Below are positions 19,579-27,750 of a stretch of 64,000 nt of DNA, piece by piece (the first letter of the stretch is position 1; each line of letters opens with the position of its first letter). The stretch comes from Mitsuaria chitosanitabida ATCC BAA-476 = NBRC 102408 (GTDB taxonomy: Bacteria; Pseudomonadota; Gammaproteobacteria; Burkholderiales; Burkholderiaceae_C). The translations under genes were made by a program, and so were the position numbers. The stretch is from assembly GCF_001598255.1 (NCBI RefSeq), contig NZ_BCYP01000036.1:1-64000 (forward strand), given 5' to 3'. The notes under the pieces were generated by a model, which was not told the origin of the DNA, did no database searches, and saw nothing but the letters and a program-made list of their open reading frames with translations.

Positions 19579-20568
19579 ATGTCCAGACTTGCCACTTGCC
19601 TCAGCTCGCCGGCCATGGGGGCGCTTGCCGCCTTCGCCTTCCTCCCGATCCTGTTGACTGTGCTGCCCGTCGGGGCGCGTGCCTCGCCGGGCACCGCGGC
19701 CGCGCCGACCGGGTCGACCGAGGCGACGTCAACGAGCGCGATGGGCACGATGGGAGCCCGGCGCGAGAGGAGCGGGAGGGCCCCGGCGCCGGCCTGCTCC
19801 TGGGACCATCCCGGGCGCGACGCCTTCACCGGGGACGTACCCTCGGCGGTGGATCGCTACACCGATCTCGCGCCGGACTTGCGCGAGCGGCTCAAGGCGC
19901 GCATGCGGGCCCACGACTACGACGACATCGTCGAGATCTCCCGCGATCGGATCGCCGGCAAGGCGGGCTATGAGCCGCAGATCCGCGACATGCATTTCGG
20001 CGCGGGCCCCGGTCGCGTCTGCGCGACGGTCAGCCGCGAACGCTGGTCCGATGCGCAGCGGGAACGGGCCCTGGTCTATTGCGAGGGGCAGACTTGCGTG
20101 ATGGTGCCGACGGTGTGCCGCAACGTGAGCCGCATCGCGCGGGTGGCTGGCGGAGGGCCTGGCGCGGGGGAGGGCGAGCTGCCGTTCGATCCGCCGGGCG
20201 CGGGGGCGCCGACGCCGGTGCCCGAGAGCGTCCCGCTGACGCTGGCGCCGACACCCTTGCCCGAAACCTTGCCGGGTGTTCCGCTGGTGCCGCCGACGGC
20301 ACTCGCGGTGCCGCCGAGCCTGTCGATCTCGCCGCCGGGCGGGCCGCCGGTCGCGGGGTTGCCGCCACCGCCGCTCTACACGCTGCCACCGGGTGTGGGC
20401 ACGCCCATCGATCCCCCGGTCACGACCCCGATCGCGCCGCCGGTGGTGCCGCCGATCGCTCCCCCGATCGCCCCGGTGCCCGAGCCCTCATCGCCGGCGA
20501 TGACGGCGGCGGGCCTGGCGCTGCTCGCGGTGGCGGCGCGACGGGTCAGGCGGCGCGCGCCTTCTTGA
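19579..20568 (+). CDS. PEP-CTERM-type surface/secreted protein, proline-rich
   Basis: This 329-residue protein has a signal peptide (about residues 1-36, ending near GARAS). A region of about 110 residues follows (SWDHPGRDAFTGDVPSAVDRY onward) with four Cys, including a CEGQTC pair. About 110 residues of low-complexity Pro/Val/Ala/Ile then precede the C terminus. The end is a PEP-CTERM sorting signal: PVPEPSS, a short hydrophobic helix (AMTAAGLALLAVAA) and an Arg cluster (RRVRRRAPS). Such tails are processed by an exosortase, commonly linked to exopolysaccharide. No exosortase gene is in the window. The last 23 bases overlap the end of the convergent peptidase gene. The N-terminal domain is not recognised. 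Confidence 0.78.
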   Translation: MSRLATCLSSPAMGALAAFAFLPILLTVLPVGARASPGTAAAPTGSTEATSTSAMGTMGARRERSGRAPAPACSWDHPGRDAFTGDVPSAVDRYTDLAPDLRERLKARMRAHDYDDIVEISRDRIAGKAGYEPQIRDMHFGAGPGRVCATVSRERWSDAQRERALVYCEGQTCVMVPTVCRNVSRIARVAGGGPGAGEGELPFDPPGAGAPTPVPESVPLTLAPTPLPETLPGVPLVPPTALAVPPSLSISPPGGPPVAGLPPPPLYTLPPGVGTPIDPPVTTPIAPPVVPPIAPPIAPVPEPSSPAMTAAGLALLAVAARRVRRRAPS

Positions 20569-22663
20569 CGGTGGCCGCCTTGGCGCTCTTCGTGCCTTTC
20601 GCGCGCTTCGGCCCTTTCGCGCCCGCGGTGTCGTGCCGACGCAGCCAGTCGAAGAACTCGTGGTACCAGAGCTTGCTGTTGCGTGGCTTGAGGATCCAGT
20701 GGTTCTCGTCGGGGAACCAGACGAGCTTGGCCTCGACGCCGCGCGCCTTCAGCGTGTTGTAGTAGGCCAGGCCTTGCGCGTCGGGCACGCGGTAGTCGAG
20801 CTGGCCGTGGATGACCAGCGTCGGCGTGCTGAAGTGCTGCGCGGCCGTGAGCGGACTCTGCGCGGCGACGCGGGCGGCGTCCTCCCAGTACCAGGCGCCC
20901 AGTTCCTTCGCGTGCCAGTGGTACGCGTCGTTGGCGAACATGGCTTGCCAGTCGACGCAGCCGGCGTGACAGACGTAGGCCTGGTAGCGGCCCGCGGGCA
21001 CGTGGCCGTTCATCCACGACACCATGTAGCCGCCGTAGCTGCCGCCGGTGGCGAAGACGCGCTTCGGATCGGCCCAGGGCTGCTTGAGCAGCAGCGAGGT
21101 GGCGATCTCGATGTCCTCGCACTCCAGCGGCCCCCAGTTGCCGGTGATCGAATCGGCGAAGCGGTAGCCGAAGCTGGACGAGCCGTGGTAGTTCACGCAG
21201 GCCACGACATAGCCCTGCGCCGCCATCAACTGGTGGTTCCAGCGCCAGTGCCAGCTGTCGCCCATCGCCGTGTGCGGACCGCCATGGATCAGCTGCATCA
21301 GCGGCGTCTTGCCCTTCTTCTTCGGATCGAAGTCCGGCGGGTAGTACAGCCACATCTGGACCAGCTCGCCCTGCGCGCCCTCGTACCAGAGCTCCTCGAC
21401 CTCGCCGAAGCGGCGGGCCGCGAGCTGCTCGTCGTTGAAGGACTCGATGCGGCGCAGCACCTGCTCGTCGGCCTCGCCCTCGCGCTCGACCAGCGACAGC
21501 CGCGGCGGGAAGGAGGCGCTGTCGTGCAGCACGACCAGCGTGCCGGCCGCCAGCGCGAAGGCGCCGACGTGGCCGCCCTCGCACAGCGCGAACGGGTGCA
21601 AGGTCTTGACGTCGAAGCGGTAGAGGTGGCGGCGGCCCTGGTCCTCGGCGCAGAAGATCACGCCCAGGTCGTCCTCGTCCCAGCGCAGCGGGGCGGCGAC
21701 CTCGCGGTCCCAGTCCTCCGACAGCACCGCCCAGTGGCCGTGCGTGTCCAGCACCGCGAGCTGCGCGGGCATGGTGTGCTTCACCCCCTGATGGCTGGCG
21801 ACGAAGGCGATGTGCTGGCCAGCGTGGCTGTAGACCGGCGCGGTGAAGTCCCAGTCGCCGTCCACCAGCAGCGGCTGCGCGCGACCGGAGCGCACGTCGA
21901 TCTCGGCCAGGCCGTTGCGGTGCTCCAGGATCTTCTTCTCGGATGGGTCGAAGCTGAAGACGATGCGGCGGCCGTCGGGGGAGATGTCGAAGGTGTCGGC
22001 GTCGGGTTCGGCGCGGCTGAGCTCGTAGGACGTGCCCTCGAAGAGGTCGCGGATCTCGCCGGTCTCGACGTCCACCACATGCAGATGGGGCACGCGGCCC
22101 ATGGGCAGCGAGTGGTCCCAGAAGCGGTAGAAACCTTCCTCGGTGACGTAGGCCGTCTCCTTGCGGTCCTTTTCGGCCTGGCGGGCCTGGGCCTGCGCGG
22201 CCTGGCCCTTCAGCGTCGGATCGACCCAGGACACGAAGGCCAGCCGGCGGCCGTCCGGGAACCACTTGAAGGCCTCGACGCCGAAGGGCATGCGGGTGAC
22301 GCGGCGCGCCTCGCCGCCATCGGGCGGGATGACGTAGAGCTGCGGCGACTCGTCCTTGTCGCCTTCCTGCTCGCGGCGGGCGACGAAGGCCACCAGGTCG
22401 CCCTCGGGACTCCAGCGCGGCTGGCCGTCCTTCTCGCCGGCCTGCGTCAGCGCGCGCGGCGCGCCGCCCAGCGTGGACAGCAGCCACAGCGTGGTGCGGC
22501 CCTTGTTCTTGTCCATGTCGTAGCGGGTCACCGGGACCACCGCCTGCGCGCCGTCGGGCGACAGCGTCGGCGCGCCCAGGCGGTCCATCGACCAGAGCGC
22601 GTCGATGTCCATGATGGCGGTCGTGGCGGCCTGGGCCGTGTTCTTGTTCTTCGATGCGGGCAT
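20546..22663 (-). CDS. S9 family prolyl-oligopeptidase-type serine peptidase
   Basis: This 705-residue enzyme has an N-terminal beta-propeller (repeats such as PDGAQAVVPVTRYD and SPDGRRIVFSFD, about residues 30-400) and a C-terminal alpha/beta hydrolase domain. The catalytic triad is Ser542 in GGSYGGYM, Asp623 in HGQLDYRVPD and His655 in DENHWIL, matching the acylaminoacyl-peptidase/S9C group. It probably cleaves short peptides. There is no signal peptide; the start MPASKNKNTAQAATTAI is followed by the propeller. A 25-residue Lys/Ala-rich tail ends the protein. Its ATG shares one base with the stop of the upstream GNAT gene (TGATG), so the two are coupled. Confidence 0.93.
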   Translation of the reverse strand: MPASKNKNTAQAATTAIMDIDALWSMDRLGAPTLSPDGAQAVVPVTRYDMDKNKGRTTLWLLSTLGGAPRALTQAGEKDGQPRWSPEGDLVAFVARREQEGDKDESPQLYVIPPDGGEARRVTRMPFGVEAFKWFPDGRRLAFVSWVDPTLKGQAAQAQARQAEKDRKETAYVTEEGFYRFWDHSLPMGRVPHLHVVDVETGEIRDLFEGTSYELSRAEPDADTFDISPDGRRIVFSFDPSEKKILEHRNGLAEIDVRSGRAQPLLVDGDWDFTAPVYSHAGQHIAFVASHQGVKHTMPAQLAVLDTHGHWAVLSEDWDREVAAPLRWDEDDLGVIFCAEDQGRRHLYRFDVKTLHPFALCEGGHVGAFALAAGTLVVLHDSASFPPRLSLVEREGEADEQVLRRIESFNDEQLAARRFGEVEELWYEGAQGELVQMWLYYPPDFDPKKKGKTPLMQLIHGGPHTAMGDSWHWRWNHQLMAAQGYVVACVNYHGSSSFGYRFADSITGNWGPLECEDIEIATSLLLKQPWADPKRVFATGGSYGGYMVSWMNGHVPAGRYQAYVCHAGCVDWQAMFANDAYHWHAKELGAWYWEDAARVAAQSPLTAAQHFSTPTLVIHGQLDYRVPDAQGLAYYNTLKARGVEAKLVWFPDENHWILKPRNSKLWYHEFFDWLRRHDTAGAKGPKRAKGTKSAKAATVKKARAA

Positions 22664-23274
22664 CAGGCGCTCCGGGGTTTGTCCAGTTGCCACTGGAGAT
22701 GATTCTGGATGGTCGGCCATTCGGCCGCGGTGATGCTGTAGACGCAGGTGTCGCGCAGCGTGCCGTCGGGCATGCGCTGGTGCGAGCGCAGCACGCCGTC
22801 CAGCTGCGCGCCCAGGCGCTCGATGGCCTTGCGGCTCTGCTGGTTCAGGCGGTGGGTGCGGAACTCGACGGCGATGCAGCCCAGCGTCTCGAACGCGTGG
22901 CGCAGCAGCAGCAGCTTGCACTGGGTGTTGAGCCCGCTGCGCTGGCAGGAGGCGCGCGTCCAGGTCGAGCCGATCTCGACACGGCGGTTCGCCGCATCGA
23001 TGTTCATGTAGGTCGTCATGCCGGCCGCGCGGCCGGCGGCGTCGAAGACGGTGAAGGGATTCATCGTGCCGGCCTCGCGCAGGGCGAGGCGGCGGTCGAT
23101 CTCCGCGGCCAGGCGGTCCGGCGCGGGGACCGAGGTGTACCAGAGCTTCCACAGGTCGCCGTCCCGGACGGCGTCGAGCAGCGCATCGTGGTGGTCGCGG
23201 GACAGCGGCTCGAGCCGGGCATGCGGGCCGGTCAGCGTGACCGGGGCGGCGAGAGGAAGGGGGGTGGTGCTCAA
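22663..23274 (-). CDS. GNAT family N-acetyltransferase, TTG start
   Basis: The protein has 203 residues if read from the TTG at 23274. No ATG or GTG lies between the end of the MoxR frame and the conserved start LTGPHARLEPLSRDHHDAL, so a TTG is the best available start; the ribosome site before it is weak. The sequence resembles RimJ/RimL-like acetyltransferases: NRRVEIGSTWTRASCQRSG and LNTQCKLLLLRHAFETLGC form the acetyl-CoA-binding region, and EFRTHRLNQQSRKAIERLGAQ is the conserved C-terminal helix segment. The acceptor substrate is unknown. It lies 80 bases after moxR and is coupled to the S9 peptidase, so a moxR-GNAT-peptidase operon is likely. Confidence 0.88.
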   Translation of the reverse strand: MSTTPLPLAAPVTLTGPHARLEPLSRDHHDALLDAVRDGDLWKLWYTSVPAPDRLAAEIDRRLALREAGTMNPFTVFDAAGRAAGMTTYMNIDAANRRVEIGSTWTRASCQRSGLNTQCKLLLLRHAFETLGCIAVEFRTHRLNQQSRKAIERLGAQLDGVLRSHQRMPDGTLRDTCVYSITAAEWPTIQNHLQWQLDKPRSA

Positions 23275-23354
23275 GTCGGGATGCCCGGTCGGGCCTGGAG
23301 GAGGGGAGGGGACCGGGCCTCGCGGACCCGGTCGGGGAGGGCGGGGCGCGCGCG

Positions 23355-24197
23355 TCAGCGGTTGCGGCTCTGCATGTAGACGAGCTTCTCGAACAGGGTC
23401 AGGTCTTGCTCGTTCTTCAGCAGCGCGCCCACCAGCGGCGGAATGGCGACCTTCTCGTCCTGGGTCTGCAGCGCTTCCAGCGGGATGTCCTCGGCCAGCA
23501 GCAGCTTGAGCCAGTCGATCAGCTCCGAGGTCGAGGGCTTCTTCTTGAGCCCGGGGAGCTTGCGCACGTCGTAGAAGGTCTTGAGCGCCGCGGCCAGCAG
23601 CTCCTTCTTCAGATGCGGGAAGTGGACGTCGACGATGGCCTGCATCGTGTCGGCCTCGGGGAACTTGATGTAGTGGAAGAAGCAACGGCGCAGGAAGGCG
23701 TCGGGCAGCTCCTTCTCGTTGTTGGAGGTGATGAACACCAGCGGCCGATGCTTGGCCCGGACCCATTCGCGCGTCTCGTAGACGTAGAACTCCATGCGGT
23801 CGAGCTCGCGCAGCAGGTCGTTGGGGAACTCGATGTCGGCCTTGTCGATCTCGTCGATCAGCAGCGCCACCGGGGTGTCGGACGCGAAGGCCTGCCACAG
23901 CGTGCCCTTGACGATGTAGTTGCCGATGTCGCGCACCTTGTCGTCACCGAGCTGGCTGTCGCGCAGGCGGGAGACGGCGTCGTACTCGTACAGGCCCTGC
24001 TGCGCCTTGGTCGTGCTCTTGACGTGCCATTGCAGCAGGGGAAGGTCCAGGGCCTTGGCCACTTCCTCGGCCAGCAGGGTCTTGCCGGTGCCGGGTTCGC
24101 CCTTGACCAGCAGCGGCCGCTTGAGCGTGATGGCCGCGTTGACCGCCAGCATCAGGTCGGGCGTGGCGACGTAGTCCTGGGTACCTTGGAATTTCAT
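23355..24197 (-). CDS. MoxR-family AAA ATPase
   Basis: This 280-residue AAA+ ATPase is of the MoxR/CbbQ class. Walker A is GEPGTGKT (about 38-45) and Walker B is LLIDEIDKAD (about 112-121). The sensor region is FITSNNEKELPDAFLRRC with the arginine finger, and FHYIKFPEADTMQAIVD is typical of the family. These chaperone-like ATPases work with a vWA protein to insert cofactors or activate complexes. The natural partner is the vWA protein at 16738-17919. The divergent promoter region shared with the cytochrome gene has overlapping -10-like elements. Confidence 0.92.
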   Translation of the reverse strand: MKFQGTQDYVATPDLMLAVNAAITLKRPLLVKGEPGTGKTLLAEEVAKALDLPLLQWHVKSTTKAQQGLYEYDAVSRLRDSQLGDDKVRDIGNYIVKGTLWQAFASDTPVALLIDEIDKADIEFPNDLLRELDRMEFYVYETREWVRAKHRPLVFITSNNEKELPDAFLRRCFFHYIKFPEADTMQAIVDVHFPHLKKELLAAALKTFYDVRKLPGLKKKPSTSELIDWLKLLLAEDIPLEALQTQDEKVAIPPLVGALLKNEQDLTLFEKLVYMQSRNR

Positions 24198-24228
24198 GAG
24201 GGTCTTCTCTAGCGCAGAGGTGAAAACC

Positions 24229-24252
24229 AGTATATAGGGCCCCCCCTATAAT
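24229..24252. promoter_or_regulatory. Divergent promoter elements with 7-bp inverted repeat
   Basis: On the plus strand TATAAT (24247-24252) is a perfect -10 hexamer 32 bases before the cytochrome ATG. On the minus strand TATACT (24234 to 24229) is a near-consensus -10 facing moxR. TATAGGG (24233-24239) and CCCTATA (24244-24250) are inverted copies separated by CCCC, overlapping both boxes. No clear -35 is seen on either strand, which suggests activator dependence or a non-standard site. Confidence 0.6.
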
Positions 24253-24284
24253 CGCGCCGCCCCAAATCCTAGAAGATCGGGACC

Positions 24285-24989
24285 ATGAGAAGACAACTGC
24301 AGATCTCCCTCGCGTTGATGCTGGCTGGTAGTGCTTTTGTTGTATCGGCTCAGTCCAACGCATCCTCCTCCCCGGCGCCGGGACAAGCGCCGGCGGCAAC
24401 CCCCGCAAGTCCTGGCACCGGCGCGCCGGTCCAGGCGAAGGTGGCCATGTGCATCGGCTGCCATGGCATTCCGGGTTATCAGGCGTCCTTCCCGGAAGTG
24501 CACAAGGTCCCGATGATCGCGGGCCAGAACGCCAAGTACATCGCCTCGGCGCTGGCGGCCTATGCCAAGGGCGACCGCAAGCATCCGACCATGCGCGGCA
24601 TCGCCATGCCGCTCAAGGACGAGGACATCACCCAGATCGCGGAGTACTACGCGTCCCAGGCCAAGGTCGACCCGGTCCCGCCGACCGTCGAGGCCCCGGC
24701 CGACGTGCGCAAGCTGCTCGACAAGGGCGCCTGCGCCAGCTGTCACGGCGCCAACTTCAGCAAGCCGATCGACGGCACCTACCCCAAGATCGCCGGCCAG
24801 CATGCCGACTATCTGTATGTGGCGCTGAAGTCCTACCAGACCGATGGCAAGAGCTACATCGGACGCAGCAACGCGGTGATGGCTGGCCAGGTCAAGCAGT
24901 TCACGCACGCGGAACTGAAGACTTTGTCGCAGTATTTGGCGAGTCTCCCATCCGAACTCCGTACAGTCCCGCAATCAAGATTCCGGTGA
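24285..24989 (+). CDS. Dihaem cytochrome c4-type protein
   Basis: The protein has 234 residues with a signal peptide (about 1-22, SAFVVSA) followed by an Ala/Pro/Ser linker. It has two class I cytochrome c domains, with haem motifs CIGCH (56-60) and CASCH (150-154). The repeats KVPMIAGQNAKYIASALAAY and YPKIAGQHADYLYVALKSYQ are the characteristic two-domain pattern of cytochrome c4, and Met residues (RGIAM, NAVMAGQ) are probable sixth ligands. It would carry electrons in the periplasm to a terminal oxidase. An intrinsic terminator follows, so it appears to be a single-gene unit. Confidence 0.95.
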   Translation: MRRQLQISLALMLAGSAFVVSAQSNASSSPAPGQAPAATPASPGTGAPVQAKVAMCIGCHGIPGYQASFPEVHKVPMIAGQNAKYIASALAAYAKGDRKHPTMRGIAMPLKDEDITQIAEYYASQAKVDPVPPTVEAPADVRKLLDKGACASCHGANFSKPIDGTYPKIAGQHADYLYVALKSYQTDGKSYIGRSNAVMAGQVKQFTHAELKTLSQYLASLPSELRTVPQSRFR

Positions 24990-25025
24990 AACGTGGCAGG
25001 CTACCGACGTAGCCTGATCGCAGCG

Positions 25026-25058
25026 AAGCCGCCCCGACCGGGCGGCTTTTCGTTTTTT
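25026..25058 (+). terminator. Rho-independent terminator after cytochrome c4 gene
   Basis: AAGCCGCCC and GGGCGGCTT form a perfect nine-base-pair stem with the loop CGACC, followed by TT, CG and six T. It lies about 37 bases after the cytochrome stop and upstream of the HD-GYP gene. Confidence 0.92.
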
Positions 25059-25127
25059 GAGTCGTGCCGACTGTGCGGGCGCCAAGGAGGGCGCCATACT
25101 GTGTTGTCCTGGAAGAGAACGCCGGTC

Positions 25128-26393
25128 ATGCTGAAGAAGATTCCCACGTCACAGGTTCGGCTGGGCATGTATCTGCACGGGATGGAAGGCTCCTGGCTTT
25201 CCCATCCCTTCTGGAAGACGAAGTTCGTCCTGACCGATCCGGAAGACCTCCGCGCGCTGCAGGCGAGCGGGGTGCCGTTCTGCTGGATCGACGCGTCGCT
25301 GGGCCTGGACGTGGAGGGCGAGGCCGCCGCCGCGCCCGCGGCACCGGCGAGCCCCCCGCCCCCAGCCGCCCCGACCGTCATCGCGCCCGCGCCCGAGGCG
25401 CCCGCCGTGGCGCCAGCCCGCGAGCGCCTGGAGCTGGGCACCGCGCCCGCCTCCATGGGCGAGGAACTCGAGCGTGCCACGCAGGTGATGCAGCGTTCCA
25501 AGCGCGCGGTGATGAACCTGTTCGGCGAGGCGAGGCTGGGCAAGGCGATCGATGCCGAGCAATGCCTGCCCCTGGTGGAGGAGGTGGCCAGCTCGGTGGT
25601 GCGCAACCCGTCGGCGCTGATCAGCCTGGCGCGGCTCAAGACCAAGGACGACTACACCTACATGCACTCGGTGGCCGTGTGCGCGCTGATGGTCTCGTTG
25701 GCGCGGCAGATGGGCCTGGACGAGGCGCAGACCCGCGACGCGGGGCTGGCGGGGCTGCTGCATGACATCGGGAAGATGGCGATGCCGCTGGACGTGCTGA
25801 ACAAGCCGGGCGCGCTGACCGACGACGAGTTCGCCATCATGCGCGACCACCCCACGCGCGGCTTCGAGATGCTCAAGGACGGCGCGGCGGTGTCGGAGGG
25901 CGCGCTGGACGTGGCGCTGCGGCACCACGAGAAGATGGACGGCAGCGGCTATCCCGGCAAGCTCAAGGGCGAGGAGATCAGCCTGCTGGCGCGCATGGGC
26001 GCGGTGTGCGACGTCTACGACGCGATCACCTCGAACCGGCCCTACAAGAACGCCTGGGACCCGGCCTCGTCGCTGGCGCGGATGGCGCAGTGGTCGGGGC
26101 ATTTCGACCCGCGGGTGTTCCAGGCCTTCGTGAAGTGCGTGGGCATCTATCCGGTGGGGACGCTGGTGAAGCTGCAGTCGGGCAAGCTGGCGGTGGTGCT
26201 GGAGCAGAACGCCACCGCGCTGACGGCGCCGCGGGTGCGGGCCTTCTACTCGACGAAGTCGCAGATGCCGATCCCGACACAGGTGCTGGACCTGTCGTCG
26301 CAGGGCGCGTCGGACCGCATCGTCGGTCGCGAGGACCCGGCCACCTGGGGGTTCCAGAAGCTCGACGAGCTGTGGCAGGCCCCGGCGGGGTGA
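25128..26393 (+). CDS. HD-GYP domain c-di-GMP phosphodiesterase
   Basis: This 421-residue protein has an N-terminal DUF3391-like domain (MLKKIPTSQVRLGMYLHGMEGSW, about 1-65), an Ala/Pro-rich linker (about 66-105) and an HD-GYP domain from about 150. Metal and signature residues are present: MHSVAVCALMVSLAR, LLHDIGKMAMP (HD), DHPTRGFEML, the paired His in ALRHHEKMDGSGYP (GYP signature) and CDVYDAITSNRPYK. HD-GYP enzymes degrade c-di-GMP to pGpG or GMP. The ATG at 25128 was chosen because DUF3391 starts exactly there. It is a single gene on the plus strand, preceded by a strong terminator. Confidence 0.93.
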   Translation: MLKKIPTSQVRLGMYLHGMEGSWLSHPFWKTKFVLTDPEDLRALQASGVPFCWIDASLGLDVEGEAAAAPAAPASPPPPAAPTVIAPAPEAPAVAPARERLELGTAPASMGEELERATQVMQRSKRAVMNLFGEARLGKAIDAEQCLPLVEEVASSVVRNPSALISLARLKTKDDYTYMHSVAVCALMVSLARQMGLDEAQTRDAGLAGLLHDIGKMAMPLDVLNKPGALTDDEFAIMRDHPTRGFEMLKDGAAVSEGALDVALRHHEKMDGSGYPGKLKGEEISLLARMGAVCDVYDAITSNRPYKNAWDPASSLARMAQWSGHFDPRVFQAFVKCVGIYPVGTLVKLQSGKLAVVLEQNATALTAPRVRAFYSTKSQMPIPTQVLDLSSQGASDRIVGREDPATWGFQKLDELWQAPAG

Positions 26394-26536
26394 GCCCCTC
26401 TCACTTGCTTCGGTAGTCGGCCATCGCACGAGTCGGTAGGGCCGCCCGATGTTCAGGGCAAACGTCTCCTAGTTCAGGCAATGGCGCGCGGGAAACCCGC
26501 GTCGGAAGATGCGGGCCTCGCGTCGATGTCCGGCGC

Positions 26537-26545
26537 AGGAGGAGG
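26537..26545 (+). promoter_or_regulatory. Strong ribosome binding site that sets the start of the protease gene
   Basis: AGGAGGAGG lies four bases before the ATG at 26550. In-frame ATGs at 26481 and 26526 have no comparable site, so translation probably begins at 26550. Confidence 0.7.
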
Positions 26546-26549
26546 CGGC

Positions 26550-27641
26550 ATGGCAGTTCTGTCGGAGCGAGGCGATGAATCCGTGGGAGCCGACGGCGCG
26601 GCGATGGTGGCGGACGCTGCGGATGGTGAGGATGGGCTTGCCGCTCCGCTCGATGTGATCGCCTATGCGGGGCCAATCACCACCGACGGCTATGAGCAAC
26701 TCTGTGAGCTGATCGCGTCACGGAAGAGGTCGACGCGCGTACTCGTGATTCTGGAGACGCCGGGTGGGGATCCACATGCGGCATTCCGAATTGCCAGGGC
26801 CCTGGGAGCCAATTACCAGTCTGTCAGCGCCCTGGTGCCCCGCTACTGCAAGAGTGCGGGGACTCTCATCGTCCTGGGCGCTTCCGTGCTCTACATGGAT
26901 GATCAAGGTGAGCTCGGGCCCTTGGACGTACAGATCCGGCGTGACGATGAGCCGACCGCGAGCAACTCCGGGCTGGAGTACTTCACCGCGCTCGACTTTC
27001 TTTGTGCGCAACAGCTTCAGGCGTTCAGGGATTCCATGGCGAGATTCCGGGAACAGGGCCTTGCCAGGAGCGCGTCTTCCGAGATGGCGACGGCGCTCGT
27101 GAACGGCTTGATGAGACCCATCGCAGAACGGATCGATCCATTTCGACTGGCGGAGGTCAACCGTGCGCTGAGCATTGCCCAGGCCTATGGAGTCCGGCTT
27201 GCCTCGCGGGGCCGCAATCTCCGAGAGGCGGGCTTGGACGATCTGATCTCGGCCTATCCGTCGCATTCCTTCGTCATCGATCGGAAGGAGGCTCGGCGAC
27301 TCTTCCTGCGCGTGTACTCCGCGGAGGGGGAAGTTCGTCGCCTCTCCGAATGGGTCAGAGATTGGATGCGGAAGTCGGCACAGGGCGACAAGCCGGCCCT
27401 GCTGTTTCAAACATTTCCCCTTGACACCGAGGAGTGCGTCGATGCGAAACAAGGCAATGGAAATCATCCGGCACATGGAGAAGAGTCAGCGCCGAGCGCT
27501 GGAGATTGTGAATCAGCTGAATCCAAGGCTGTTCACCTTGGATCGCGAGCCTCCGCCCCGGAGCACCGCGCCCATCGGGCCGCTTCAGGAAACAGGTCGG
27601 CCTGCGCGAGTGACGCGGCAAGCAGCACCAGCGCGCCTTGA
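26550..27641 (+). CDS. SDH/ClpP-fold serine protease-like protein
   Basis: This 363-residue protein matches the serine dehydrogenase proteinase (SDH/SppA-ClpP fold) family. VLVILETPGGDPHAAFRIAR forms the oxyanion-hole strand and helix. CKSAGTLIVLGAS contains the probable nucleophile Ser102. YMDDQGELGPLDVQIR holds the Gly-Pro-x-Asp element, where a catalytic Asp or His is expected. The C-terminal ~70 residues after FPLDTEE are low-complexity Ser/Ala/Glu/His and are overlapped by another gene in a different frame, so the biological stop may be less important than the core. There is no signal peptide. Codons end in A or T visibly more often than in neighbouring genes, suggesting acquisition by transfer. 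Targets are unknown. Confidence 0.8.
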   Translation: MAVLSERGDESVGADGAAMVADAADGEDGLAAPLDVIAYAGPITTDGYEQLCELIASRKRSTRVLVILETPGGDPHAAFRIARALGANYQSVSALVPRYCKSAGTLIVLGASVLYMDDQGELGPLDVQIRRDDEPTASNSGLEYFTALDFLCAQQLQAFRDSMARFREQGLARSASSEMATALVNGLMRPIAERIDPFRLAEVNRALSIAQAYGVRLASRGRNLREAGLDDLISAYPSHSFVIDRKEARRLFLRVYSAEGEVRRLSEWVRDWMRKSAQGDKPALLFQTFPLDTEECVDAKQGNGNHPAHGEESAPSAGDCESAESKAVHLGSRASAPEHRAHRAASGNRSACASDAASSTSAP

Positions 27642-27678
27642 CGGCTGCGGCCCCCGGCAATCCCCGCACCGTCCGTAA
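27442..27678 (+). CDS. Small helical protein overlapping the 3' end of the protease gene
   Basis: This 78-residue frame starts at an ATG with GAGGAG seven bases upstream, inside the protease gene and out of frame with it. The first ~35 residues (MRNKAMEIIRHMEKSQRRAL and on) are strongly predicted to be helical and amphipathic, followed by a Pro/Arg-rich tail. The overlap is 200 bases. The good ribosome site, the normal-looking N-terminal helix and the degenerate sequence of the overlapped protease tail suggest the small frame is translated. It has no recognised family. It could equally be a non-functional frame. Confidence 0.45.
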   Translation: MRNKAMEIIRHMEKSQRRALEIVNQLNPRLFTLDREPPPRSTAPIGPLQETGRPARVTRQAAPARLDGCGPRQSPHRP

Positions 27679-27750
27679 AGACCCCGAGCACCCGCCCGGG
27701 CGGGGCTCCCTAAACTCGTCGCCACTACATGGGACGTCGGGGGTATCGGA

